Of a stretch of DNA of 64,000 nt, positions 25,565 to 35,017 are shown in pieces. Source of the stretch: an uncultured SAR116 cluster alpha proteobacterium (lineage in GTDB: Bacteria > Pseudomonadota > Alphaproteobacteria > Puniceispirillales > Marisalimonadaceae); assembly GCA_902558885.1 (NCBI GenBank), contig CACEFQ010000006.1, forward strand, positions 1 to 64,000. Reading direction: 5' to 3'. Each line of letters begins with the position of its first letter. Position 1 is the stretch's first letter. The translations under genes and the position numbers were made by a program. A model generated the notes under the pieces. That model had not been told where the DNA came from. It did not search any database and worked only from the letters and a program-made list of their open reading frames with translations.

Positions 25565-25641
25565 TGGTAGCGGAGGAGGGACTTGAACCCCCGACACCCG
25601 GATTATGATTCCGGTGCTCTAACCAGCTGAGCTACTCCGCC
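25565..25641 (-). tRNA. tRNA-Met (anticodon CAT), elongator type
   Basis: A 77-nt cloverleaf on the minus strand. It starts GGCGGAGTAGCTCAGCTGG, has anticodon stem CCGGA/TCCGG with loop ATCATAA (anticodon CAT), T-arm GGGGGTTCAAGTCCC, and an encoded CCA. The anticodon stem lacks the three G-C pairs of initiator tRNA, so it is not tRNA-fMet. The G1-U72 pair and the sequence match elongator Met tRNAs of alphaproteobacteria; tRNA-Ile2 (also CAT) is the alternative. Confidence 0.9.
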
Positions 25642-25707
25642 AAATTATTAAATATTTACTAAATATAATTTATTTTGTAGTCAAGTAATTAGATTCACAA
25701 ATATAAT

Positions 25708-26358
25708 TTATATTGATATAACCACATCCCTTAAATTATCTTTAAGTTTTAACTTAAAGATTGATGTACTTTCTCTTGTTGTTATTGAAAATGAAACATT
25801 CTCAATTTCTCCAAAGGATTTAAGAAAAGTATAAAAATGTTGCTGTGACTCAGCGAGTTCAATTTCAAAGTTAATTAGTTCAAATTGATTTTTTTTCATT
25901 TGGTATATTGGTTTTTCACTTTTCCAAGAAATTAAACTAGGTATGATTCCTGTTTCTATAATTTTACTATTGAAAATAGTGTTTTTAAAAGTTGGCATTG
26001 CAAATTGCCATTTAAAATTACCACGCGATGCTTCAAAAAAAGGATCATAATACTTATTAATGTTTATATTATTATTTTCAATTACATAACCAATAATTTG
26101 TGGTGATTTTTTTAATTTAGATTGTAAATTTGAGTTATCCAAGTTGAACCATTTTCTATTATTTAAACTCCTCTTTTGAGGATCAATTGCAACTACCTCT
26201 AGGTAAACCTTTTCACTAATCCTTATCACTCTATTGTGTGTTCCCATATCTTTGTGATATCCAATATCACTTAGCTTTGCTTGAAGTATATGTTCAATAT
26301 ATTCAGTTCCCTCTTCTAAAGTGAAAGATCCAAATACAATATGATCTAATTTATGCAT
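25708..26358 (-). CDS. VOC / glyoxalase-like domain protein
   Basis: A 216-aa protein with the opening KLDHIVFGSFTLEEG, typical of the Glyoxalase_3 (VOC superfamily) group, and a middle region VYLEVVAIDPQ that would contribute a metal ligand (Glu). Function in this group is unknown. Its ATG overlaps the last 8 nt of mnmA, so it is the last gene of the cysE-mnmA operon. It is poorly conserved towards the C-terminus. Confidence 0.7.
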   Translation of the reverse strand: MHKLDHIVFGSFTLEEGTEYIEHILQAKLSDIGYHKDMGTHNRVIRISEKVYLEVVAIDPQKRSLNNRKWFNLDNSNLQSKLKKSPQIIGYVIENNNININKYYDPFFEASRGNFKWQFAMPTFKNTIFNSKIIETGIIPSLISWKSEKPIYQMKKNQFELINFEIELAESQQHFYTFLKSFGEIENVSFSITTRESTSIFKLKLKDNLRDVVISI

Positions 26359-27541
26359 TATAAAGGTTAATATCTGCTAACTTATTAGGAGCTTCTGTTA
26401 TCCATCCACCACCTAATATATGAGAACTTTCTTTAAAATCGTAAAAAACAGCAGCTTGACCAGTTGAAACGCCAAATTGAGGCTTATCAAATGATAGATA
26501 GGCAATGCTATTGTCAAAATTAACTTTAATTGTTCCTATGACCGGTTGTGATGAATTTCTTAACTTAACTAAAACTCTAAATTCTGCTTCATTTATAAGA
26601 TCAATTAGCCAGTTGCATTCAGATATTTTAATTTTATTACACGATAAGAACTCTTTAGGACCAACAACTACATTATTTTTTTCTGTATCAAGAGCAATGA
26701 CATATAAAATACTATTGTTATCATTAATCCCTTTTCTACCACCAACACCAATCCCTTTTCTCTGACCAATGGTAAAATCAATTATACCATTATGTTTACC
26801 TAAAACATTCCCATTTACATCAATTATATTACCTGCTTCAATACTTCCTGGTCTTAATTTTCTTACTACATCTGCATATTTACCTTCAGGCACAAAACAT
26901 ATATCTTGGCTATCAGGTTTATTTGCAACATTAAGATCATGACGTTTAGCAACAGCTCTAGTTTCACCTTTTGTTAACGATCCAAGAGGAAATCTTACAA
27001 ATTCAAGTTGTTTTTTAGTTGTAGCAAATAAAAAATATGATTGATCTTTTGAAAGATCTATTCCTGTATGCAAACTTGGTTTGCCTAATTTTATTTTTCT
27101 TCTAATATAATGCCCAGTAGCCATCGCACTAGCACCAAGGTTTTTTGCTCTATCAAACATATCTGTAAATTTAACTGTCTGATTACATCTTACACATGGA
27201 ATTGGAGTTGCACCTCTGAGATAAGAATCTGCAAAGTCATCGATAACTTGATCTTGAAAAATACTTTCGTAGTTCAAAACATAATGAGGAATTCCAAGCT
27301 TACTTGAAACTAATCTGGCATCATTAATATCAGAACCGGCACAACATGCTCCTTTTTTTTGAAGAGCTTTACCATAATCGTAAAGTTGCATGGTTAAACC
27401 AATCACTTCAAAACCTGCCTCTACAAGCAATGCGGCAGTTACAGAGGAATCTACACCGCCGGACATTGCCACAACTACACGATGATCAGATGGATTGCCC
27501 TCTAAATCCATTTCTTTTATCACTTGGTTAATATTTATCAT
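26351..27541 (-). CDS. mnmA: tRNA-specific 2-thiouridylase MnmA
   Basis: A 396-aa enzyme that thiolates U34 of tRNA-Lys, -Glu and -Gln. It has the PP-loop SGGVDSS (27-33) for ATP, the catalytic Cys pair with C116 in PCVRCN and the second Cys in SQDICFVPEG, and GQRKGIGVGG for tRNA contact. Length fits the family (about 360-400). It sits 5 nt after the ferredoxin gene and downstream of a cysteine desulfurase, which would deliver the persulfide sulfur. This gives the operon a sulfur-relay logic. Confidence 0.95.
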   Translation of the reverse strand: MININQVIKEMDLEGNPSDHRVVVAMSGGVDSSVTAALLVEAGFEVIGLTMQLYDYGKALQKKGACCAGSDINDARLVSSKLGIPHYVLNYESIFQDQVIDDFADSYLRGATPIPCVRCNQTVKFTDMFDRAKNLGASAMATGHYIRRKIKLGKPSLHTGIDLSKDQSYFLFATTKKQLEFVRFPLGSLTKGETRAVAKRHDLNVANKPDSQDICFVPEGKYADVVRKLRPGSIEAGNIIDVNGNVLGKHNGIIDFTIGQRKGIGVGGRKGINDNNSILYVIALDTEKNNVVVGPKEFLSCNKIKISECNWLIDLINEAEFRVLVKLRNSSQPVIGTIKVNFDNSIAYLSFDKPQFGVSTGQAAVFYDFKESSHILGGGWITEAPNKLADINLYNA

Positions 27542-27546
27542 TAACC

Positions 27547-27870
27547 TTACTCTTCAGGTATTAAAACTCTTAATCCATCTAGCTTATCACTAACTTCAAT
27601 TTGACATCCTAATCGAGAAGTTTCTTGTAATCCATCTGCTAAATCAAGCATGTCTTCCTCATCTGGATTAGGACCTCCAACTACTGAAAACCATTCCTTA
27701 TCTATTATAATATGACATGTACAACATGAGATTGATCCTCCACAAGTTCCTTCAATTCCCAAATCATTATCCCTGGCTACTTCCATTAAGGATAATCCAT
27801 TATCTGCTTCCACAGATTTTTCAACACCATCTGAATTAATAAATACAAGTTTTGGCACATTAAACTCCAT
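27547..27870 (-). CDS. 2Fe-2S ferredoxin
   Basis: About 107 aa, adrenodoxin/ISC type ferredoxin. The cluster cysteines are in GTCGGSISCCTCH and, about 37 residues on, SRLGCQ. The segment GPNPDEEDMLDLADG is also characteristic. It carries electrons for Fe-S assembly or other biosynthesis. I start at the ATG 27870, 17 nt after the cysteine desulfurase stop; a TTG at 27906 would force a 19-nt overlap. Confidence 0.88.
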   Translation of the reverse strand: MEFNVPKLVFINSDGVEKSVEADNGLSLMEVARDNDLGIEGTCGGSISCCTCHIIIDKEWFSVVGGPNPDEEDMLDLADGLQETSRLGCQIEVSDKLDGLRVLIPEE

Positions 27871-27887
27871 AGTATTATTTTTTTTGC

Positions 27888-29006
27888 TTACAAATTTGAC
27901 CAACAACGAGCCAACATATCTAATTCTTTTGTAGTTATCAAGCTTTCTGAATTTAAAATAGCATCATTTGGAGGAAAGGAAAAACGTACAGAATTTGATG
28001 CAAGCTTATCATAACCCATTGAGCTAACAACATGACTTTTAGAAATTTTACCAGAACTACAAGCAGAACCAGAACTAACTGAAAACGATTCTAAATCTAA
28101 TTTGATTAAAGCTAAATCCCCAGGTATTTGTGGCAAAGCTATTAACAATGTATTTGCAACTCTATTTGCTTTTTCACCAAAAATAATTGTTTCAGGACGA
28201 TAATCTTTTATTTTTTGTTGAAAAAAATCTCTAAGAACTTCTACTTGTGAACAATTATTTTCTTTTGTGTTAATCATGATTTTAGCAGCTTCACCAAAGC
28301 CTCTAATTCCTAGAATATTTTCTGTTCCTGCTCTCATCCCTTTTTCTTGTCCACCACCTAAAATTTGCGGTGTTAAATTTATCTTGTCATTATAAACTAA
28401 AGCTCCTATTCCAGTTGGAGCTCCAATTTTGTGACCTGAGAGTGTTAAAAAATCTAATTCTATTTCTTCGAGATTTATTTTTATTTTACCAAGAGCTTGT
28501 GCAGCATCACAATGAACTAAACATTCATATTTTTTTGCAATCTCAACAACTTCTTCAATTGGCTGTATTACGCCCGACTCATTATTTACCCACATAACTG
28601 AAACAAGTGTTTTTTTATTATTTTTAACTAATTTTTTTAGATATGTTTCTAGAAAATTCAAATCCACAATACCATCTCGAGTTACAGGGATTATGTGATC
28701 ACTTTTAGATGAAGATAACACCGCCAAGTGTTCTATAGAACTTACAACAATAGTATTAAAATTACTAAACAAAAGATTAATAGCTTCTGTTGCAGAACCA
28801 GTAAAAATTATATTATTCTTATTTGTATTAATTAGTTTACCTAAGTTTGTCCTAGCAACATCAATTATATCTTTACCTTTTCTACCATAGTAATGGATTG
28901 AGGATGCATTCAATGGACCAACATCCATACAATCTATTAAAGATTTTTTTACTTCCTTCAAGAGTGGAACAGTTGCATTATAATCTAGATATATTTGTTT
29001 ATTCAC
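27888..29006 (-). CDS. Cysteine desulfurase (NifS/IscS class V aminotransferase)
   Basis: A 372-aa PLP enzyme that removes sulfur from cysteine as a persulfide. It starts IYLDYNATVPLL, binds PLP with His in SIEHLAVL and Lys in LSGHKIGAPTGIG, and has the active Cys loop SVSSGSACSSGK near residue 325. The frame opens with GTG at 29006. It lies between cysE (makes O-acetylserine for cysteine) and ferredoxin/mnmA, so likely serves Fe-S assembly and tRNA thiolation. Confidence 0.9.
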   Translation of the reverse strand: MNKQIYLDYNATVPLLKEVKKSLIDCMDVGPLNASSIHYYGRKGKDIIDVARTNLGKLINTNKNNIIFTGSATEAINLLFSNFNTIVVSSIEHLAVLSSSKSDHIIPVTRDGIVDLNFLETYLKKLVKNNKKTLVSVMWVNNESGVIQPIEEVVEIAKKYECLVHCDAAQALGKIKINLEEIELDFLTLSGHKIGAPTGIGALVYNDKINLTPQILGGGQEKGMRAGTENILGIRGFGEAAKIMINTKENNCSQVEVLRDFFQQKIKDYRPETIIFGEKANRVANTLLIALPQIPGDLALIKLDLESFSVSSGSACSSGKISKSHVVSSMGYDKLASNSVRFSFPPNDAILNSESLITTKELDMLARCWSNL

Positions 29007-29045
29007 AACTAAAGCTTCATACCTAACATAAAAAATTTATTATAT

Positions 29046-29756
29046 TTATTTTTCATAATTTTTATTTTTTTTTATTTTTTTATTATCTAAAGTTTTTATT
29101 TTCTTCTCTAAATTTTCTACTTTTTTAAGTAAACTAACCAATATTTTTTCTCTTGGATCAGAAGCATTTTCTGATATTCCATAAGCTTTAAAAGATTCTT
29201 TTTTCTTTGATCTGGCAAATTCTCTTGCAGGTACTCCTGCTACAGTAACATTAGGCGACACATCTCTTGAAACAACAGAATTAGCTCCAATTCTTGCATT
29301 GTCTCCAACTTTTATTGCTCCTAAAATTTGAGCACCAGAGCCAATAATTACATTGTTTCCAATTGTCGGATGTCTTTTTTGATTTCTTTGTAAATCACTT
29401 TCTATTGATGGCATAATACCTCCTAGAGTAACACCTTGATAAATAGTTACGTTATCTCCTATTTCAGTTGTTTCTCCTATTACTATACCTAAACCATGAT
29501 CCATAAAAAAATTCCTTCCTATTTTAGCTGCTGGATGTATTTCTATACCTGTGAAAATCCTAGCAAAATACATAATCATTCTTCCAAGAAATTTTAAATT
29601 GTATCTCCAAAGAATATTTCCAATCTTATAAAAAAACATTACATGAAATGTCGGATACAAAAAAATAACACCTAGCCTACTTCCAGCGGCTGGATCTCTT
29701 TCTATAATAGAATCAATTTCGTTTATCAAATTTTTAAAAAACATTATTTTATCCAC
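29046..29756 (-). CDS. cysE: Serine O-acetyltransferase
   Basis: A 236-aa hexapeptide-repeat (left-handed beta-helix) acyltransferase that makes O-acetylserine, the first step of cysteine synthesis. The helical N-terminal region is followed by IHPAAKIGRNFFMDHGLGIVIGET, GDNVTIYQGVTLGG and KRHPTIGNNVIIGSGAQILGAI, all conserved in CysE. The start is GTG 29756 or ATG 29744; neither has a clear ribosome site. The C-terminal 35 residues are lysine-rich. It leads the sulfur operon. Confidence 0.92.
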   Translation of the reverse strand: MDKIMFFKNLINEIDSIIERDPAAGSRLGVIFLYPTFHVMFFYKIGNILWRYNLKFLGRMIMYFARIFTGIEIHPAAKIGRNFFMDHGLGIVIGETTEIGDNVTIYQGVTLGGIMPSIESDLQRNQKRHPTIGNNVIIGSGAQILGAIKVGDNARIGANSVVSRDVSPNVTVAGVPAREFARSKKKESFKAYGISENASDPREKILVSLLKKVENLEKKIKTLDNKKIKKNKNYEK

Positions 29757-29921
29757 AAAACTAACATGATTTTATACTATATTATTAATAAAATTAATTT
29801 TAAATTTTAATTCTAATTAAATTTTAATACTTAATTAATATTGACATATCTAAATTAAGTTATTAATGGGTGAAATATTAATTTGTATCTTAATATCTTT
29901 AGAGTTTTATGCGAACTTTAT

Positions 29922-29963
29922 TTTATGATATGAAGTCATTAATTTATGATATGAAATCATTGA
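29922..29963. promoter_or_regulatory. Two tandem 21-bp repeats, possible double operator
   Basis: Units at 29922-29942 and 29943-29963 agree at 19 of 21 positions. The second holds the palindrome ATGATATGAAATCAT (5-bp arms), the first the near form with GTCAT. A 21-bp period is two turns of DNA, so both sites face the same side of the helix. They lie 22-63 nt before the ATG of the alpha/beta-hydrolase gene, where they would overlap or follow its promoter, and about 170-210 nt from cysE. Confidence 0.5.
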
Positions 29964-29984
29964 TTAATTTTCTGGAGAAAACAA

Positions 29985-30644
29985 ATGCCTGAGGTAATTC
30001 TAAATGGTCCGCACGGAAGAATAGAGTGTAGATACCATTCTGGACAATCACCTGACAGCCCAATAGCTCTAATATTACATCCTGAACCTAACCAAGGTGG
30101 GAGTATGAATAATAAAGTTTCTTATGGTATGTATCACGAGTTTAGAAACAGAGGCTTTTCAGTTTTACGATTTAACTTTAGAGGTGTAGGAAGAAGTGAA
30201 GGTCTTTATGAGGGGGGTGAAGGTGAACTTGCAGATGCAGCTGCAGTCTTAGATTGGATGCAATCACAAAACATTCATTCTAGATACACATTTATTGCTG
30301 GATTTTCTTTCGGTTCATGGGTGGGAATGCAATTAATGATGAGAAGACCAGAGATTGTAGGTTTTATTGCAGTATCACCTCCTGCTGACAAATTTGATTT
30401 TTCTTTCCTTGCACCATGTCCAGCATCAGGTCTGATCATTCATGGTGAAAATAACAAAAGAGTACCAAGTGAAGTTATTCAAAGACTTATAGATAAAATA
30501 TCTATCCAAAAAGGTATAAAAATTGAGGTGGAATTCATAAAAGAAGCTAATCATATGTTTTCAAATCATGATGAAGAATTATTATCTGCAATAAAAAAAT
30601 ACCTTAATAATGCTCTGGATTCTTCTGAGTATATTGAACTTTGA
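29985..30644 (+). CDS. Alpha/beta hydrolase
   Basis: A 219-aa small alpha/beta hydrolase of a type widely kept in alphaproteobacteria, with LILHPEPNQGGSM, VLRFNFRGVGRSEG, the nucleophile elbow GFSFGSWVG, and a late His in EANHMFS. The substrate is unknown. GGAG 10 nt before the ATG supports the start. It faces away from cysE and lies 23 nt before tyrS, so the two form a likely operon. Confidence 0.8.
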   Translation: MPEVILNGPHGRIECRYHSGQSPDSPIALILHPEPNQGGSMNNKVSYGMYHEFRNRGFSVLRFNFRGVGRSEGLYEGGEGELADAAAVLDWMQSQNIHSRYTFIAGFSFGSWVGMQLMMRRPEIVGFIAVSPPADKFDFSFLAPCPASGLIIHGENNKRVPSEVIQRLIDKISIQKGIKIEVEFIKEANHMFSNHDEELLSAIKKYLNNALDSSEYIEL

Positions 30645-30667
30645 TATAATAATTATGAGTTTACAAA

Positions 30668-31909
30668 ATGAGTAAGATTAATAACTCAGATTTTATAAAT
30701 ATTATGAATGAACGGGGCTTCATTCATCAAATTACTGACAAAGATAATCTTCAAAAAGAAATGATTACCAATCCTATAGTTGGGTATATTGGATTTGATT
30801 GTACCGCACCATCATTACATGTTGGATCTCTAATTCAAATAATGATGTTACGTTGGTTTCAAAAAACTGGAAACAAACCAATAGTGCTGATGGGAGGAGG
30901 TACAACAAAAGTTGGAGATCCTTCTGGTAAAGATAGAGCAAGACCTCTACTTTCTTCAGAACAAATAAAATTCAATAAAGAGAAAATTAAAACTATTTTT
31001 GAGAAATTCTTAAACTTTGGTGTAAATGAAAATGATGCTATTATGGTAGATAATGCAGATTGGCTAGAGAATTTGAATTATATATCATTTTTAAGAGATT
31101 ATGGATCATATTTTTCAGTTAACAAACTTATTAACCTAGAAAGCGTTAAACTTAGACTTGAAAGAGAACAAAATTTATCTTTTTTAGAATTTAACTACTC
31201 ACTTCTGCAAGCTTTTGATTTTCTACAACTCATAAAAAATTATGATTGTAAAATACAAATGGGTGGTTCTGATCAATGGGGTAATATTATTACAGGCATA
31301 GAATTAGTCAGAAAAGCATCCTCAAAACAAGCTTTCGGCCTCACATCTCCACTTCTAACAACTAGCAGTGGATCAAAAATGGGCAAAACAGCTAATGGTG
31401 CTATTTGGTTAAATAATGATCAATTATCTGATTGGGATTTCTGGCAATATTGGAGAAATACCGAGGATTTGGATGTCATTAAATTCTTAAAATTATTCAC
31501 TGAACTTCCCATTTCAGAAATAAGTAAATTGGAGAAATTAAAAGGCGCTAAAATTAATGATGCTAAAATAATTTTAGCAAACGAAGTTACAAAGTTATGT
31601 AGAAGTTCAGAAGCAGCCGATAAAATTTCTTCATCATCCGCAAACTTATTCAGTAAATATAAGGTAGATGATATTTTACCAAGTGTTAAAGTTGCTAATA
31701 GTGAAATAAGTTTTATTGAAGCCTTAAAGATTCTTAATTTTTTAAACACCAATGGAGAAGCAAGAAGATTAATTAGGGGAAATGGCGCTAGAATAAATAA
31801 CGTTGTCATAAATGACGAAAACTATACTTTATCTGATAAAGATTATAAAAATGGGAAAGTAAAAATTTCGTGTGGGAAAAAAAAACATGGTCTACTCATA
31901 TCAAGTTAA
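30668..31909 (+). CDS. tyrS: Tyrosyl-tRNA synthetase
   Basis: A 413-aa class I synthetase. The HIGH-like motif is HVGS (51-54), the tyrosine-binding region has MGGSDQWGNI, the KMSKS-like motif is KMGKT, and the C-terminal S4 domain (EARRLIRGNGARINN) binds tRNA. Length and motifs match TyrS of alphaproteobacteria. The stop codon ends directly at the stop of the convergent AsmA-like gene with no gap. Confidence 0.96.
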   Translation: MSKINNSDFINIMNERGFIHQITDKDNLQKEMITNPIVGYIGFDCTAPSLHVGSLIQIMMLRWFQKTGNKPIVLMGGGTTKVGDPSGKDRARPLLSSEQIKFNKEKIKTIFEKFLNFGVNENDAIMVDNADWLENLNYISFLRDYGSYFSVNKLINLESVKLRLEREQNLSFLEFNYSLLQAFDFLQLIKNYDCKIQMGGSDQWGNIITGIELVRKASSKQAFGLTSPLLTTSSGSKMGKTANGAIWLNNDQLSDWDFWQYWRNTEDLDVIKFLKLFTELPISEISKLEKLKGAKINDAKIILANEVTKLCRSSEAADKISSSSANLFSKYKVDDILPSVKVANSEISFIEALKILNFLNTNGEARRLIRGNGARINNVVINDENYTLSDKDYKNGKVKISCGKKKHGLLISS

Positions 31910-34900
31910 TTAATCTATAGCCCTGTTTATAAAAAAATTATTATTGTCGAGCCAATCTTCTGAAAATAAGTCTCTTAAAATTCCTGGAGCAAATGACATC
32001 GCATTATATTTAATTTTTGGATTTTCAATTAGTCCTTTCATTTCAAATTGTCCTGCAAACAAACCTTCTTTTTTTAATCCTGTTAATAATTCACCAACAG
32101 CAGGTACAACACTTAGTATTTTGGATATTAACTTAATTGGAGCAACTGAACCTGTCATTTGAATTGATTTTTTTTCTAAGTTTAAGTTACCATTTGCTGC
32201 AATTCCTAGTGATTCACTTGTTAGGTAAAGCTTATCAAAGTTAAAATTTTTATTTTTAACCTTGATATTCACCTCTCCTTTATCAAAGAAAACTCCTTCA
32301 CCAGTTATTATTGATCCAATTCCTGATAAGCTTAAAATTGAAAGTGAGTTTATTATTCCAGGTGCATTTATAATACTAAACTTTTTTGATTTTATTCGTC
32401 CTTCATAATGATCATATTCATCATTCAAAAATTTTATATTAATTTTCATATCCCCACTTTTTATGTTCTGCGTAAAACCCAAAGCGCTTAGAAGCTTCCC
32501 CCCATTAGAAGTATCAAATATTAAACTGGGAAAGTTATTAACTTGTTTTTGGAAATTAATTTTTGTTTCTGCTCCTCCAACCAAACCTATACCTTCTAAT
32601 CTAGAAATTTTACTATCTGAGTAAATTTCAAATTTACCATTATCAAGTAATGACGATCCACCTAATAATACTTTACCAAATGCTATAGACTCAAATGAAG
32701 AACCTTTTAATTCACCTTTTAAATTACCTGTTAAAGATATTTTAGAATTTAATTGTATTAAATCTGCGGTTAAATCAAGAATTATATCTTTAGTAAAATT
32801 AGTTTTATTTATTAAATTTTTATTAAGGCTGGATAAATCAATTTTTTTACCTGATGCTTGTAGATTTAAATTATTAGCATTATTCGATATAATTATATTA
32901 CCTATATCTAGGTTAGGAGTTAATAAATTTTTGAGTAAAAATTTATTTATATTTTCCTTGTTAAATTCAATAAGACCTATTTTATAGGTTTTACTATCAA
33001 TGATTAAATACGTGTTTTTTAAAAAAGCAATTCTACCTTCAATTATTGATATTTCAGTTTCAATAGTAGATGTGATATTTTCTTTCTTAATTAAATCTAA
33101 ATAATGTATTTTCAGAAATGATTTTTTTAAATTAGAATTCAACTTTAAATTAAAGTTAAAATTTGTAAGATTCCCTTTTAGGAAAAAATTAAAATCTGTA
33201 TTTCCAATCAGTTCAATATCAAATTTACTTTTAATATAATTTGTTACATCGGCATTGTTTTTTATTTTTAAATTACTTTTAGTAATATTCATATTATTTA
33301 TAGTTGTGTCACTAATAATATATTGTACTTTTTTTTCCTTGAGGTACTTTGCTTGTTCGATATTAAGTAAGTTTTTACTAACCCTAACATTGTTAAAAGT
33401 ATACTCTAAGTCTGAGTTTTTAAAGAAATTTGCCTTGGTAACTAAAAGTTCATTATTATTAAATTGACCACTTACTATTGCCTCACTAAATTTATATTGA
33501 ATTTTATTATTAACTAATATAATTCCATCATTTGCATTAAGATTTACGTTAATGATACTATAATCAAGGTTTTGAGGTTTTAATTTAAAATCAAAATTAC
33601 CTGAAATAGTGCTAAGTAATCTCTTAAAAATTTTGTCATTATAGTCAAATCTAGTATTACTGAAATTTGATGATCCTATAATTTCTTCTACAACAAGTTC
33701 TTTATATAAAGAAAATCTTACATTTATTTTAAGATTATTAAGGTTACCTCCACTGAATTTATTTGAAATTTTATTAAAGTTTGATACTGAAGGAAAATGG
33801 TAGTAATTAAAAATTTCATTTAAATAATTTTTAGTCTCTTTGACTGAGATTTTTTGTATTGAGAAATTTGAAAAACCCTTATGGGATATTAAGTCAATTT
33901 CACCAGATACAGCTAATTGTTTACCTAAAATTATATCATAAAATTGTAAATGATTTTTTTTCTTTTCCCAAGATAATAAACCACTTAGACTTGTTTTTAA
34001 ACTTTTTCTACCTTCAATGTTTTTAAACTCTAAAATTGACTCATCTGATACAAAATTAACACTTTGCATGCTAAAGTCTTTATTTGTTTTAATGTTATAA
34101 CTTCCGTTTAATTTACTATCCAAACCTGTTTTTAAAAAATTAAAATTTTTATTAAATAAATGACCCTGCATTAGATTTGGATTAATATTTTTTATTTTAC
34201 CACTAAAGTTATTAAAATCTTTATTTAAATTAGCCCTTAGTGAAAATTGATTGTCTTTTCCTTTGCTACAATCCATATCTAAGTATCTAGATTTATGAAT
34301 ACTTTTCGATATTGTAACATTTTGACACTTTATTTCTAAAATTTCTTCTTTATCTAGATCTCTATTATCTGTTATTACAAGATTTGTTTTTCCAATTACA
34401 ATTTTGCTATCTAAAATTTGTTTTAAAGAAGGTGGGACTGGCAAATTATTTTCGTTAATTAGTGAAAAAATTTTCACTAAAGGACCAGGTAATAACTTAT
34501 TTTTTTCAATTCTTACATTTAACGTCAAATCTTGCAATTTTATGTAACTAAACTGAATATCGTTTTCATTTAGAAAAAAATTTGTTAAGAGTTTATCGTA
34601 AGAAAACCCAAATTCTATCAACTTAATTTTTGAGTTCCTTTTTTGTTTCAAAGAATAAAAGTTGACTTCATTTAATTCAAATCTTGCAATATTTGGCCAG
34701 TTTGGTTTCAAAAAATTTATTGTTTCTATATCAACATTTATATTGCCGTCGTTAATTTTTCTTGAAATGAAGTTCTTAATCTTTTTATTTAAAAAGTTTT
34801 TTAAATTTAAAGAATCCATAATAAAGTTTTGAGTTCTCTCTGGGTAAACAAATGATGTAAAGATTGATCCAACTATTAATAGACTGAATATAAAAAATGA

Positions 34901-34921
34901 TTTTAAAATAAAATTTTTCAT
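31910..34921 (-). CDS. Large AsmA/YhdP-like protein (DUF3971)
   Basis: About 1003 aa. One N-terminal membrane segment (about 8-28) is followed by a long, beta-rich periplasmic region, and the C-terminal 150 residues carry the AsmA-like block (GEGVFFDKGEVNIKVKNKNF, LNLEKKSIQMTGSVAPIKLI). This plan matches DUF3971/YhdP-type proteins, now viewed as bridge-like carriers of phospholipids between the inner and outer membranes. I use the ATG at 34921 with GGA close upstream instead of a GTG at 34933. The assignment to YhdP rather than AsmA/TamB is by the C-terminal pattern and length. Confidence 0.75.
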   Translation of the reverse strand: MKNFILKSFFIFSLLIVGSIFTSFVYPERTQNFIMDSLNLKNFLNKKIKNFISRKINDGNINVDIETINFLKPNWPNIARFELNEVNFYSLKQKRNSKIKLIEFGFSYDKLLTNFFLNENDIQFSYIKLQDLTLNVRIEKNKLLPGPLVKIFSLINENNLPVPPSLKQILDSKIVIGKTNLVITDNRDLDKEEILEIKCQNVTISKSIHKSRYLDMDCSKGKDNQFSLRANLNKDFNNFSGKIKNINPNLMQGHLFNKNFNFLKTGLDSKLNGSYNIKTNKDFSMQSVNFVSDESILEFKNIEGRKSLKTSLSGLLSWEKKKNHLQFYDIILGKQLAVSGEIDLISHKGFSNFSIQKISVKETKNYLNEIFNYYHFPSVSNFNKISNKFSGGNLNNLKINVRFSLYKELVVEEIIGSSNFSNTRFDYNDKIFKRLLSTISGNFDFKLKPQNLDYSIINVNLNANDGIILVNNKIQYKFSEAIVSGQFNNNELLVTKANFFKNSDLEYTFNNVRVSKNLLNIEQAKYLKEKKVQYIISDTTINNMNITKSNLKIKNNADVTNYIKSKFDIELIGNTDFNFFLKGNLTNFNFNLKLNSNLKKSFLKIHYLDLIKKENITSTIETEISIIEGRIAFLKNTYLIIDSKTYKIGLIEFNKENINKFLLKNLLTPNLDIGNIIISNNANNLNLQASGKKIDLSSLNKNLINKTNFTKDIILDLTADLIQLNSKISLTGNLKGELKGSSFESIAFGKVLLGGSSLLDNGKFEIYSDSKISRLEGIGLVGGAETKINFQKQVNNFPSLIFDTSNGGKLLSALGFTQNIKSGDMKINIKFLNDEYDHYEGRIKSKKFSIINAPGIINSLSILSLSGIGSIITGEGVFFDKGEVNIKVKNKNFNFDKLYLTSESLGIAANGNLNLEKKSIQMTGSVAPIKLISKILSVVPAVGELLTGLKKEGLFAGQFEMKGLIENPKIKYNAMSFAPGILRDLFSEDWLDNNNFFINRAID

Positions 34922-35017
34922 TCTTCCTTTCACTCTCTTAAAATGATAGTTGATAAATTATTTTCATATAATATAACTTAATAACAAAATTAATCCTACT
35001 TATATAAGAGATTATTC

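Noticed and set aside
25565-25641. Initiator tRNA-fMet
   Set aside because: Anticodon stem lacks the three consecutive G-C pairs of initiators.
31420-31809. Open frame of 129 codons antisense to tyrS
   Set aside because: Lies wholly within a clear tyrS frame on the other strand and has no ribosome site or known motif.
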